From positions 1 through 64,000 of the forward strand of contig JAAFJE010000012.1 in the NCBI GenBank assembly GCA_013298025.1: 64,000 bases of DNA. Direction: 5' to 3'. Origin of the DNA: Cytophagales bacterium (GTDB lineage Bacteria > Bacteroidota > Bacteroidia > Cytophagales > Spirosomataceae). Numbering within the stretch: position 1 is the stretch's first letter; each line of letters opens with the position of its first letter. This document shows positions 45,928 through 54,335 of this stretch, in pieces. The translations under genes and the position numbers were made by a program. The notes below the pieces were generated by a model. That model saw only the letters and a program-made list of their open reading frames with translations. It had not been told where the DNA came from and did no database searches.

Positions 45928-45961
45928 AATCCTTTCCTCATTGGGGAAAGGATTTTTTTTA
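45928..45961 (+). terminator. Intrinsic terminator after the Hint gene
   Basis: aatcctttcc pairs with ggaaaggatt around a 7-base loop, followed by a long T run. It lies 110 bp after the stop. Confidence 0.9.
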
Positions 45962-46143
45962 TAGGACTAATGGCATTTTTATTTTAAAGAAAAAATGTAA
46001 GTTGTTGATTTTTAGAAATTTAATAGATGTATTTTAGGAATCAACCTTTTTGTAAGATTAAAAGTCTTTTAAGAATATGATTTAAGTCATGGATTTTGTT
46101 AAAAAAAAAGTTGTTAAAATTATATTTTATTTAAAAAAAGCTG

Positions 46144-46408
46144 TACATTTGTATCAACAAAAACACAATAATTCAAAAACAATCTCATTTACTCCTTAGT
46201 TTTAGCTAAGAAAGTATTCGATAAAGCATATTAAAAGACTGATTTAATATAGTCAACAAGATTTTATCAGAGCAGTTTTAATATATACGACTGGTAGCAA
46301 TACAAAAATGTAAAGCTATCCTTTAGTAAAGTAATAAATTCCTCTATTTAATATAAAATACTATTTAACTTTGAAGCTCTGAGACCCCAGCCGAAACTGG
46401 GGTTTTTT
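46144..46408 (+). ncRNA. Candidate small RNA with promoter word and terminator
   Basis: TACATTTG (46144-46151) fits the -7 consensus, and CCCCAG-ccgaaa-CTGGGG plus six T (46385-46408) is a strong terminator. The 250 bases between hold no credible frame. Two short hairpins can be drawn: cttag/ctaag near 46195 and gact/agtc near 46235. A terminator at 45928 separates it from the Hint gene. No -33 TTG is seen at the expected distance, so the start is uncertain. Confidence 0.35.
46385..46408 (+). terminator. Intrinsic terminator
   Basis: A 6-bp GC stem with loop ccgaaa is followed by TTTTTT on the plus strand. The next gene is convergent, so this ends a plus-strand transcript that starts after the Hint terminator. 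Confidence 0.9.
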
Positions 46409-46420
46409 CATGTTTATACT

Positions 46421-47383
46421 TTAGCGTAGTTGTTGCGTTATGGTAGCAATTTCGGCTTCTACGTCAATACTAGAAGCGAGTTGTTGAAGCTGTTTTAACA
46501 GATTAGTCAGAAATTTTTGGTGGGCTTCGCTATGAGGGTTGAAAGCTTTGTGCATTAAGCCTTTTTGGATATGCTGCCAACGAGGAATAAATGCTAGTAG
46601 TTTATCACTAAAGAACTGTTGGCTAAATTTATCAAAAATATAAGCTTCTGCCACTTCATTGGGATGAATCATGTCGGCTTTGTAAAACCGATAATCACGC
46701 AAATCGTCTAGCATGATTTCATACGCAGGAAAATAACGTACATTGCTGTAATCGGTTTCGAGATAATGGCAAGCTGCTCGCAAGATAGACTTCGACAACT
46801 GGTTTTCAGGTATTCCATCTTTGGTATGTCGCACGGGCGAAACCGTAAGCACTATTTGTATTTGAGGATTGATGGCTGTTAAACGCTGGTGCAATTGGGC
46901 AAATCCCCGACAAATATCTTTTACACTCAAAAGTGTTTTTTCAAATAAATGAGCAGGCATTTTATGGCAATTTGCCACAAAAGTAGGCGTTTCTTGTAGT
47001 TTATAAGCAAAGGCTGTTCCGAAAGTAATAATCAGCAAATCAGTGTTTTGTGTATTTTTTTCTGATAAACAACTCATTAATTTACTTTGTAAAGCAGCTT
47101 GAGAATCACCATAAAATTTTGAGTGAAAATCGTAGTGAAACCAGCCTTGAGCATTGGCAACAAACAGGCGTTCGTCGGGCTGTTGGTAAAGTGGGTCGAG
47201 TAGTTTGAAAATAGCAAGAGGATTAAACAACGTGCCAAAAGGATTGACCACCGTTGGAATTTTCAGTTGTTGCATCGCTGTGCCTATCACATCGGAAAAG
47301 CACGACCCCACTGTAAGCACACGAGATTGGTGCGTAATTTTATGTGGATAATCGGCGATAGGGAAGGAAGTTCTAAATTCCAT
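46421..47383 (-). CDS. GSCFA domain protein
   Basis: The 320-residue protein starts MEFRTSFPIADYPHKITH and carries the defining VGSCFSD motif near 26-32, followed by NPFGTLFNPLAI. The LITFGTAF segment and a later DMIHPNEVAEAYIFDKF give the remaining conserved blocks, including the D and H typical of SGNH-like esterases. The family is probably an esterase or acyltransferase acting on cell-surface glycans. No clear signal peptide. It stands alone between two candidate small-RNA units. Confidence 0.9.
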   Translation of the reverse strand: MEFRTSFPIADYPHKITHQSRVLTVGSCFSDVIGTAMQQLKIPTVVNPFGTLFNPLAIFKLLDPLYQQPDERLFVANAQGWFHYDFHSKFYGDSQAALQSKLMSCLSEKNTQNTDLLIITFGTAFAYKLQETPTFVANCHKMPAHLFEKTLLSVKDICRGFAQLHQRLTAINPQIQIVLTVSPVRHTKDGIPENQLSKSILRAACHYLETDYSNVRYFPAYEIMLDDLRDYRFYKADMIHPNEVAEAYIFDKFSQQFFSDKLLAFIPRWQHIQKGLMHKAFNPHSEAHQKFLTNLLKQLQQLASSIDVEAEIATITQQLR

Positions 47384-47491
47384 GATTCAAGGTTTTATAA
47401 CAAATGCTGGTAAAATTGTGACAAAATACGCCAAGAAATAAACAATTAATACAGTTTAAAAAAAAATCAATAAAATAAGTATAAATACTTA

Positions 47492-47520
47492 TTGTTGTTT
47501 GAGTATTTTTACTAAATTTG
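47492..47520 (+). promoter_or_regulatory. Bacteroidota-type promoter
   Basis: TTG at 47492-47494 and TAAATTTG at 47513-47520 are separated by 18 bases, close to the consensus spacing. Transcription should start near 47527. Confidence 0.55.
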
Positions 47521-47526
47521 CATCAA

Positions 47527-47590
47527 GTTAATTGTAAGATTTTAACGGAGCAAAGAGCCTGAACGCCCCCTTTACGTTCAGGCTCTTTTT
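47527..47590 (+). ncRNA. Candidate 65-nt small RNA or attenuator
   Basis: A promoter ending at 47520 is followed at once by a 14-bp perfect terminator hairpin: AAAGAGCCTGAACG (47552-47565) with CGTTCAGGCTCTTT (47575-47588) and a T run. The transcript would have about 25 unpaired bases and the hairpin. It could be a small RNA or a leader whose read-through reaches the GH63 gene 490 bp on. Confidence 0.45.
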
Positions 47591-47637
47591 GTTGTGATGA
47601 CACCTAGGAAATTCCTTTCGATGGCGACTTTTCATTA

Positions 47638-47653
47638 TTGCAATTTTTTGCAA
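47638..47653. promoter_or_regulatory. Palindrome TTGCAATTTTTTGCAA, copy 1
   Basis: Two TTGCAA half sites with 4 bases between them, self-complementary. Nearly identical to the copy at 47909. Candidate repressor site upstream of the GH63 gene. Confidence 0.35.
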
Positions 47654-47893
47654 AACCTCGCTTTTTTCTCTCTTTCTTTCCGCCACTAATTAAACCGTCA
47701 GTACAAAAAAAGACATAAGTTGTAGCAAAGTGCTGATATTCAGGTATATAATGAGCCATGCCTTATGGATGGACGAAACATTTTGTCTAACCTTTCTGAA
47801 ACGTTACTAAGTATATGTACTTAATTATCAATAATTCACGCCAGAAGGTAATAATTCATACCAAGAATCGAGGGAAGGTTAAGGCATTTTTTT

Positions 47894-47901
47894 TAAATTT
47901 G
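47894..47901 (+). promoter_or_regulatory. Candidate -7 element for the GH63-like gene
   Basis: TAAATTTG fits TAnnTTTG. The palindrome TTGCAA-N4-TTGCAA begins 8 bases later, where a repressor would block the start of transcription. The leader would be about 175 bases. Confidence 0.35.
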
Positions 47902-47908
47902 ACATTTA

Positions 47909-47924
47909 TTGCAAATTTTTGCAA
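47909..47924. promoter_or_regulatory. Palindrome TTGCAAATTTTTGCAA, copy 2
   Basis: Differs at one base from copy 1 at 47638, 271 bp upstream. Placement just after a -7 element supports an operator role. Confidence 0.4.
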
Positions 47925-48080
47925 TCTGTTGTTTTTAATTAGAAAGAAACACAGATATTGGTACAGTTTTTAATAGAAACTATATACATACAACAAAAAA
48001 TTAATTGAGCAGTCGAAACTCATACGAGTTTACACATAATCAATCTTAAAAAAATAGCAAGTATTATCCCTTTCAAAATT

Positions 48081-50750
48081 ATGAGTAAAGCAGTTAGTGC
48101 TGAAAAGCTAAGATTAAAAACCCGAGTTGATAACAAAGGATGGAAAAAGTGGGGACCTTATTTGTCGGAAAGGCAATGGGGAACAGTACGAGAAGACTAT
48201 TCGCCTCACCAAGATGCTTGGAACTGCGTAACGCACGACATGGCAAGGTCTAAGGCTTATCGTTGGGGCGAAGAAGGGATTGCAGGGATTTCTGATAACA
48301 AGTCGTACATCTGTTTTGCCTTGGCTTTTTGGAACCACAACGACCACATTTTGAAAGAACGATTCTTTGGTTTGACAGGCAACGAATCGAATCATGGCGA
48401 AGACGTGAAAGAAATCTACTATTATTTAGATTCAACGCCTACGCACTCGTACATGAAGATGCTTTATAAGTATCCGCAAAATGCCTTTCCGTATTCAAAA
48501 TTAGTAGAGGAAAGTCGCAAGCGTTCGAGATTAGAGGCTGAGTACGAACTTTTAGACACAGGTGTATTCGACAAAGACGAATATTTTGACATTGTAATTG
48601 AATACGCAAAATCGGACGAGCAAGATATTTTAATCAAAATAACGGCACATAACCGCAGCGACAAACCCGCTCCGATTACCCTTTTGCCAACCATTTGGTG
48701 TAGAAATACGTGGTGTTGGGGCTATGAAAATTTCAAGTACAAGCCCATTCTTACGGGGATTTCAAACAAAGTAATCGAAGTAGATAACAAGAGCGTTGGG
48801 CATTATAAATTGTACTGCGAGAAAGCTGATGAGTTGTTGTTTTGCGAAAACGAAACCAACTTTCAACGCCTCTACAACGTAGCCAATCCGACTCCTTACA
48901 CCAAAGACGGCATCAACGATTATATCGTCAACAAAAACAAAGCGGCCGTCAATCCCAACAACATTGGTACGAAAGCGGCGGCACGTTATACCAGAGTCGT
49001 CAAAGCTGGCGAAAGCGTAACTGTACGCCTGCGGTTGTCGGACCACTCGATTTCAGAGCCTTTTGGCGGTTTTGAAGACGTAGTAGAAAAGCGTATCAGA
49101 GAAGCCAATATTTTTTACGATGAATTACAGCAAAACGTCAGTTCGCCAGAATTGAAAATGATTCAGCGTCAGGCGTATGCAGGGATGCTTTGGACAAAAC
49201 AATGGTATTATTACAACGTAAACGAATGGATAAAAGGCGACCCTTCGATGCCCAAGCCATCGGGCAATAGAAAGCATGGGCGTAATGCAGGCTGGCGACA
49301 CATGTACGCCGCCAACATTTTGTCGATGCCCGACAAATGGGAATATCCTTGGTTTGCCGCATGGGACTTGGCCTTTCATACCATTCCCTTGGCACGCCTC
49401 GACCCCGATTTTGCCAAGCGACAATTGGCGGTTGTATTGCGTGAGTACTATATGCACCCCAACGGACAAATTCCAGCCTATGAATGGTCGTTTTCGGACG
49501 TAAACCCACCCGTACATGCGTGGGCTACTTGGCGAGTGTATGAAATAGATAAAGAAATGAATGGTAAAGGAGATGTGGGCTTTTTGGAACGCATTTTCCA
49601 TAAATTACTCCTTAATTTTACTTGGTGGGTAAATCTCAAAGACGAAGGCGGCAACAATATTTTTGGTGGGGGCTTCTTGGGAATGGATAACATCGGGGTA
49701 TTCGACCGCTCGGCTACCTTGCCTACAGGCGGACGCTTGGAGCAAGCCGATGGTACGGGTTGGATGGCCATGTATAGCTTGAATATGCTTCGGATTGCCT
49801 GCGAAATTGCCGTGGAACGCCCAGTATATCAAGACATGGCATCGAAGTTTTTTGAACACTTCTTGCACATTGCAGGTGCGATGCAAGCGCTGGGAGGCGA
49901 CGATATAAGTCTTTGGGACGAAGAAGACCAGTTTTATTATGATATGCTTCATTTGCCTAACTCGAAGAGTATTTTGTTGAAAATCAGGTCGATGGTTGGG
50001 TTGATTCCGCTTTTTGCTGTAGAAGTACTTACGCCAGAAATGCTAGAAAAGCTCCCCGACTTTAAGCGAAGAGTAGATTGGGTATTGGCCAACCGCACCG
50101 ATTTGGCCAATTTGATTTCACGCTGGTACGAGCCAGGTAAAGGCGAAAACCGTTTGTTGGCTATTTTGAGAGGACACCGCATGAAGATGATTATGAAACG
50201 GATGTTTGATGAAAATGAATTTTTATCAGAACACGGCGTTCGTTCCTTATCGAAATACCACCTCGAAAATCCGTATCAATTCAAAGTACACAACGAAGTA
50301 TTCAGGGTTGATTACACCCCAGCAGAATCGACGGGAAGTATGTTTGGCGGAAACTCCAATTGGCGAGGCCCCATTTGGATGCCGATGAACTTTTTATTGA
50401 TAGACTCCCTGTTGAAGTTCCAGTCGTATTACGGCAACGATTACGAAGTAGAATATCCGACCAATTCGGGGAATATGGTCAGTATCAAATATGCGGCTTT
50501 AAGTTTGGCAGAACGTTTAATAAAATTATTCACGACCAACGAGCAAGGCGAGCGACCCATGTATGCCAATTATGAGAAAATGCAAAAAGACCCTCATTTC
50601 AAAGACTTATTGCTCTTCTACGAATACTTCCACGGCGACGACGGCAAGGGCTTGGGTGCAGCACACCAAACGGGCTGGACAGGTCTGGTAGCCGAATTGA
50701 TTTTGATGGTTTCAACAGCCAACAAAGCTGAATTAAAAGAAAGCGTATAG
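48081..50750 (+). CDS. GH63-like glucosidase (MGH1-type glycoside hydrolase)
   Basis: The 889-residue protein has no signal peptide and matches bacterial glucosidases related to GH63 and mannosylglycerate hydrolase-type (alpha/alpha)6 barrels. The N-terminus has ERQWGTVREDYSPHQDAWNCVTHDMARSKAYRWGE, split across sugar-contact blocks, and the barrel has AWDLAFHTIPLARLDPDFAK, GQIPAYEWSFSDVNPPVHAW and, near the end, NSNWRGPIWMPMNFLLI and HQTGWTGLVAELI. It should hydrolyse an alpha-glucoside or related glycoside in the cytoplasm. It is monocistronic, with a strong terminator after it. Two palindromes and a promoter word lie upstream. The specific substrate is open. Confidence 0.9.
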   Translation: MSKAVSAEKLRLKTRVDNKGWKKWGPYLSERQWGTVREDYSPHQDAWNCVTHDMARSKAYRWGEEGIAGISDNKSYICFALAFWNHNDHILKERFFGLTGNESNHGEDVKEIYYYLDSTPTHSYMKMLYKYPQNAFPYSKLVEESRKRSRLEAEYELLDTGVFDKDEYFDIVIEYAKSDEQDILIKITAHNRSDKPAPITLLPTIWCRNTWCWGYENFKYKPILTGISNKVIEVDNKSVGHYKLYCEKADELLFCENETNFQRLYNVANPTPYTKDGINDYIVNKNKAAVNPNNIGTKAAARYTRVVKAGESVTVRLRLSDHSISEPFGGFEDVVEKRIREANIFYDELQQNVSSPELKMIQRQAYAGMLWTKQWYYYNVNEWIKGDPSMPKPSGNRKHGRNAGWRHMYAANILSMPDKWEYPWFAAWDLAFHTIPLARLDPDFAKRQLAVVLREYYMHPNGQIPAYEWSFSDVNPPVHAWATWRVYEIDKEMNGKGDVGFLERIFHKLLLNFTWWVNLKDEGGNNIFGGGFLGMDNIGVFDRSATLPTGGRLEQADGTGWMAMYSLNMLRIACEIAVERPVYQDMASKFFEHFLHIAGAMQALGGDDISLWDEEDQFYYDMLHLPNSKSILLKIRSMVGLIPLFAVEVLTPEMLEKLPDFKRRVDWVLANRTDLANLISRWYEPGKGENRLLAILRGHRMKMIMKRMFDENEFLSEHGVRSLSKYHLENPYQFKVHNEVFRVDYTPAESTGSMFGGNSNWRGPIWMPMNFLLIDSLLKFQSYYGNDYEVEYPTNSGNMVSIKYAALSLAERLIKLFTTNEQGERPMYANYEKMQKDPHFKDLLLFYEYFHGDDGKGLGAAHQTGWTGLVAELILMVSTANKAELKESV

Positions 50751-50770
50751 TGTAGCAAAACGAATCGTGA

Positions 50771-50812
50771 CAAGGGTGCTAAAGGTTTGAATCTTTAGCA
50801 CCCTTGTTTTTT
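50771..50812. terminator. Intrinsic terminator, 14-bp perfect stem
   Basis: caagggtgctaaag (50771-50784) pairs with ctttagcacccttg (50793-50806), followed by TTTTTT. It serves the GH63 gene and perhaps the convergent cyclophilin gene. Confidence 0.92.
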
Positions 50813-50819
50813 ATAGGCA

Positions 50820-51416
50820 CTACCGAACCACCTGCATGCTAAACTTAATCGGATATTGTGGCTTTTCGTTGAAAGCACGAGCGTTTTTGATTTGATCAAC
50901 AACGCTCATGCCTTCTTCTACTTCTCCTATTACGGTATAAATGCCATCGAAATGCTTGGCTTCTTCGGCATCGGTGACAATAAAAAATTCGCTTGAAGAG
51001 GTGTCGTTATTGGGGTTGAGGCTTGTGTCATACTGGGCCATCGCTACTGCTCCTCTTTTGTGCCTGAATCGGGTGGTATCTACTTCGGTTGGTACGTCAT
51101 AATCGAGCCTATCCATCCATTCTGCTCCGCCTTGAATGCCCGTAGCATAAATATTTCGATAAAAAAAACGCTCGTTGTAATAGCCTCCTTTGACCAGACG
51201 AATAAAATTGGCTCTATGCAGGGGCGTTTCGGTATATAAACGAATGGTAAAGTTTCCTATCGCAGTACTCACCAATACCTTATTTTCTGGATGTTCTTTC
51301 CCATATACGGTTAAGGTTTCTCTAACGTCTTTGTCAAATAAACGCATATCTTTTTTACAAGAAACAAATAAGCCTATAGCGCTCATAACCAAGATAAAAG
51401 TACGCAGATGATTCAT
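50820..51416 (-). CDS. Cyclophilin-type peptidyl-prolyl isomerase lipoprotein
   Basis: The 198-residue lipoprotein has its lipobox Cys at residue 20 (GLFVSCKK). The cyclophilin fold is shown by VSTAIGNFTIRLYTETPLHRANFIRLV, GGYYNERFFYRNI, GAVAMAQYDTSLNPNNDTSSSEFFIV and GIYTVIGEVEEGMSVVDQI. The catalytic Arg is replaced by a weaker YRNI context, and the QFFI motif reads EFFIV, as in many divergent Bacteroidota cyclophilins. It probably assists folding of envelope proteins. It starts 24 bp after the neighbouring hydrolase gene on the same strand, so they may be cotranscribed. Confidence 0.88.
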   Translation of the reverse strand: MNHLRTFILVMSAIGLFVSCKKDMRLFDKDVRETLTVYGKEHPENKVLVSTAIGNFTIRLYTETPLHRANFIRLVKGGYYNERFFYRNIYATGIQGGAEWMDRLDYDVPTEVDTTRFRHKRGAVAMAQYDTSLNPNNDTSSSEFFIVTDAEEAKHFDGIYTVIGEVEEGMSVVDQIKNARAFNEKPQYPIKFSMQVVR

Positions 51417-51440
51417 ACAATGCTTGTGCTGTTGAGATGA

Positions 51441-52337
51441 TTATTTTTTCCTAAAATAATGACTTTGTTGTTGCATAGCTATCAAAGCCTTGCTGATTAC
51501 TTCGGGGTGTTCCCAAGGAATAAAATGGCTTTGATTGGGTAGTATATGCACTGTTACGGATGATGCCTGCGTAAGTTGTTGTTGGGCAAACCGAACGTTG
51601 GCTACAGGCACAAGCTCGTCGGCAGTGCCATGAATAAGACACACCGGCTGCTTGATATTCCGCCACAAAGGTAGCATTTCTTCAAGAGATTTTTTCAAAT
51701 ATAAAAGCTCGTCGTTGGCGGCTCTCAATGCCGATGGTACAAGATAACGAATCGGGATGCTCTGTAAGGGTATTCTAAACCAACGTTCATCGGATTCGAG
51801 ACTAGGTGAAACCGCCCCCGCAACCAGTACAATGCCATTGACAAGGGCTGGATAATCAATCGCTGTTCGGACAGCTACCGCAGCCCCAAGCGAATGCCCC
51901 ACGACCACAATGGGCAAACCTTTGGCTTGGTATGTATGCAAAACAGGTGCTATAAATTGCACTTGTTTTTGTATAGAGGCTTCTGCATTGCCTAAATCTG
52001 ACTGTCCAAAACCGATGCGGTCAACGACGACCAATTGAAAATGCTTGAGCAAGGAGGTGTCTTGCATTACATCGACAAACGCCCCCCAAGCCCCTGGTGA
52101 GCCATGTATCAAAAGAGCTACGGGAAGACTGTCGTTGCCTATACTCACGTAATGAACAGGACGGTTTTGTACCAAAATAGTGTGATGTTGCAAGCGAAAA
52201 GGAAGATGTGCAAATTCGTCGTTGATTTCGCTATCCGATAAATCGAAGGTAAGATAAGGCGAGAGCAGTTGAGCAATGCACCAAAGCAAAAGGTAGCCCA
52301 ACAAGATTTTTTTTGCAATATTTTTGAATGTATTCAT
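51441..52337 (-). CDS. Membrane-anchored alpha/beta hydrolase
   Basis: The 298-residue protein begins with a hydrophobic anchor (ILLGYLLLWCIAQLLSPYL). The hydrolase core has the oxyanion segment LIHGSPGAWGAF, the strand VVDRIGFGQSD, nucleophile Ser in VVVGHSLGAAV, the acid in HGTADELVP and the catalytic His in PNQSHFIPWEHP. A lid region lies between. This is a typical serine esterase or lipase-like enzyme acting at the envelope. Substrate unknown. It is the upstream gene of the pair with the cyclophilin. Confidence 0.88.
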   Translation of the reverse strand: MNTFKNIAKKILLGYLLLWCIAQLLSPYLTFDLSDSEINDEFAHLPFRLQHHTILVQNRPVHYVSIGNDSLPVALLIHGSPGAWGAFVDVMQDTSLLKHFQLVVVDRIGFGQSDLGNAEASIQKQVQFIAPVLHTYQAKGLPIVVVGHSLGAAVAVRTAIDYPALVNGIVLVAGAVSPSLESDERWFRIPLQSIPIRYLVPSALRAANDELLYLKKSLEEMLPLWRNIKQPVCLIHGTADELVPVANVRFAQQQLTQASSVTVHILPNQSHFIPWEHPEVISKALIAMQQQSHYFRKK

Positions 52338-52430
52338 GAAGCTTCTAAGGAAATTCTAATCAGATGTTAATGCCATTGTAAAGGTAAGAAGCGATTTTGC
52401 AATAAATCAATTTAATCCTTCTTATCGCAC

Positions 52431-53624
52431 ATGAATACCTATATAATTTTGTTGTTATTGGCGGGCGGAGTGATATTGTCATACATTTTTCATATCATTG
52501 CTCAAAAGTTTTCGATACCTTCGGTACTCTTATTGTTGGGTACAGGTATAGCTTTGGGGCGTTTTGTGGATACAACCTTGGTATCGCCTTCCTCTATCGC
52601 CAAAATGGTAGAAGTGCTGGGTGTCATAGGCTTAATGATGATTATTCTCGAAGCGAGTCTCGACCTTACCCTCACCCAAGCTAAAACCAGAATGGTGCTA
52701 CAAGCACTGGGCTCGGCTTTGGTTATTTTATTGTTTTCGTCTTTGACTATTGCTTGGATTATTCAATTTTCGACGGGCGAAGGTTTTAGAAGTTGCTTGA
52801 TTTATGCAACGCCTCTTTCTATCATTAGTAGTGCGATTGTCATTCCAAGTGTAGAACGCATCGCTCCCGACAAACGAGAGTTTATCATTTACGAGGCTTC
52901 TTTTTCAGATATTTTCGGCATCTTATTTTTCAACTATTTGGTTGCCGATGGCGAGCTCTCTGTAGGGACGGCATTTGCCTACTCGTTCAATATGCTTTGG
53001 GCATTGTCACTCACGGCTTTGGTTGCCTTACTGTTGGTTTTTTTATTTGCCAGAATAGAGCAGCACCTCAAGTATTTTCTCCTGTTTGCGGTGTTATTGC
53101 TTTTATACGCAGGTGGAAAACTGTTACATTTACCATCATTATTGATTATCTTATTTTTTGGCTTATTAATCAACAACAGGCATTTAATCAGACCCAGTTT
53201 TATTGTAGAAGGGATTCCTGCTACAACTTTTGTTGAAATTGAAAAACACCTCAAATCTATCACTGCCGAAACGGCTTTTTTAGTACGAACGTTTTTCTTT
53301 TTATTATTTGGTTATACCATTTCAATAGAAGTTTTTACCCAAAAAGAAGTGTGGATTATAGGTTCGTTGGTCGTAATGGCACTGTTATTTATTAGATTTG
53401 TATATCTGAAATATATACAACTCCGAACGCACCTATTACCAGAATTGTTACTCATGCCACGAGGCTTAATCACAATTTTGTTGTTTTATAGTATTCCTTC
53501 GGCATTTAAGTTGCAGGTTTTTAATGAAGGCATTTTATTTTTTGTAATATTGGCAACAAGTTTATTGATGATGCTGGGGGTAATGGTCGCCGATAAACAG
53601 CAAGTAACGCCTAATCATATTTAA
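52431..53624 (+). CDS. Cation:proton antiporter (CPA family)
   Basis: The 397-residue protein has about eleven hydrophobic helices and the CPA plan. The N-terminal SVLLLLGTGIALG helix and GLMMIILEASLDLTL match the family, and SIISSAIVIPSVERIAPDK followed by YEASFSDIFGILFFNYLV provide the acidic transport site (E and D in EASFSDI). It lacks the C-terminal RCK/TrkA domains that many potassium-type antiporters have. It starts a three-gene operon with a two-component system 28 bp downstream. Confidence 0.88.
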   Translation: MNTYIILLLLAGGVILSYIFHIIAQKFSIPSVLLLLGTGIALGRFVDTTLVSPSSIAKMVEVLGVIGLMMIILEASLDLTLTQAKTRMVLQALGSALVILLFSSLTIAWIIQFSTGEGFRSCLIYATPLSIISSAIVIPSVERIAPDKREFIIYEASFSDIFGILFFNYLVADGELSVGTAFAYSFNMLWALSLTALVALLLVFLFARIEQHLKYFLLFAVLLLLYAGGKLLHLPSLLIILFFGLLINNRHLIRPSFIVEGIPATTFVEIEKHLKSITAETAFLVRTFFFLLFGYTISIEVFTQKEVWIIGSLVVMALLFIRFVYLKYIQLRTHLLPELLLMPRGLITILLFYSIPSAFKLQVFNEGILFFVILATSLLMMLGVMVADKQQVTPNHI

Positions 53625-53652
53625 TATACCAACTATCTTATTATAATTTACG

Positions 53653-54333
53653 ATGAAAATACTGGTTGTTGAAGATGAACCAAAAACCCTTCACGCCATT
53701 AGGCAGGGTTTAGAAGAAAATAGCTACGAAGTTGACATTGCTTATGATGGCCTCATTGCCAAACAATTGGCCATAAGAAATAGTTATGCTCTAATTATCA
53801 CAGACGTGATTATGCCGGGCTTGAATGGCTTTGGTCTGACCCGAGAGCTGCGAGAAAAAGGCGTACAAACGCCTATTTTATTGCTCACAGCCCTTGGCGA
53901 AACCGAAGATAAGGTACATGGCTTTGATGCGGGTGCGGACCAATATTTGGTCAAGCCTTTTCAATTTGTAGAACTATTGGCAAGGGTTCGTTCCTTGACA
54001 AAACGAAGTACAGGTGCTTTACTGACGCACCAAGTATTACGCTTTGAAGACCTCGAATTGAACCTAGAAACCAAAGTTGTAACACGCCAAGGACAGGCAA
54101 TTGACCTTACTGCCCGAGAATTTACCTTGCTAGAATACCTCATGCGTAATCAAGGAAGAGTGTTATCGAAGGTGCAATTGGCCGAAAATGTATGGGAAAT
54201 AGGTTTCGATACAGGTACTAATTTTGTAGAAGTTTATATCAATTATTTACGTAAAAAAATAGATAAACGCTTTGATACTAAGCTTATACATACCGTTTTT
54301 GGTATGGGCTACGTATTGAAAAAAGAGGCATAA
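53653..54333 (+). CDS. OmpR/PhoB-family response regulator
   Basis: The 226-residue protein has a receiver with VVEDEPK, phospho-acceptor D in LIITDVIMPG near 51, T in LLTALGE and K in QYLVKPFQF. A winged-helix DNA-binding domain follows, with LTAREFTLLEYLMRNQGRVLSK and the recognition part TNFVEVYINYLRKKID, ending HTVFGMGYVLKKE. Its kinase gene begins 2 bp after its stop. The upstream antiporter is probably in the same operon and could be the target. Confidence 0.95.
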   Translation: MKILVVEDEPKTLHAIRQGLEENSYEVDIAYDGLIAKQLAIRNSYALIITDVIMPGLNGFGLTRELREKGVQTPILLLTALGETEDKVHGFDAGADQYLVKPFQFVELLARVRSLTKRSTGALLTHQVLRFEDLELNLETKVVTRQGQAIDLTAREFTLLEYLMRNQGRVLSKVQLAENVWEIGFDTGTNFVEVYINYLRKKIDKRFDTKLIHTVFGMGYVLKKEA

Positions 54334-54335
54334 AT

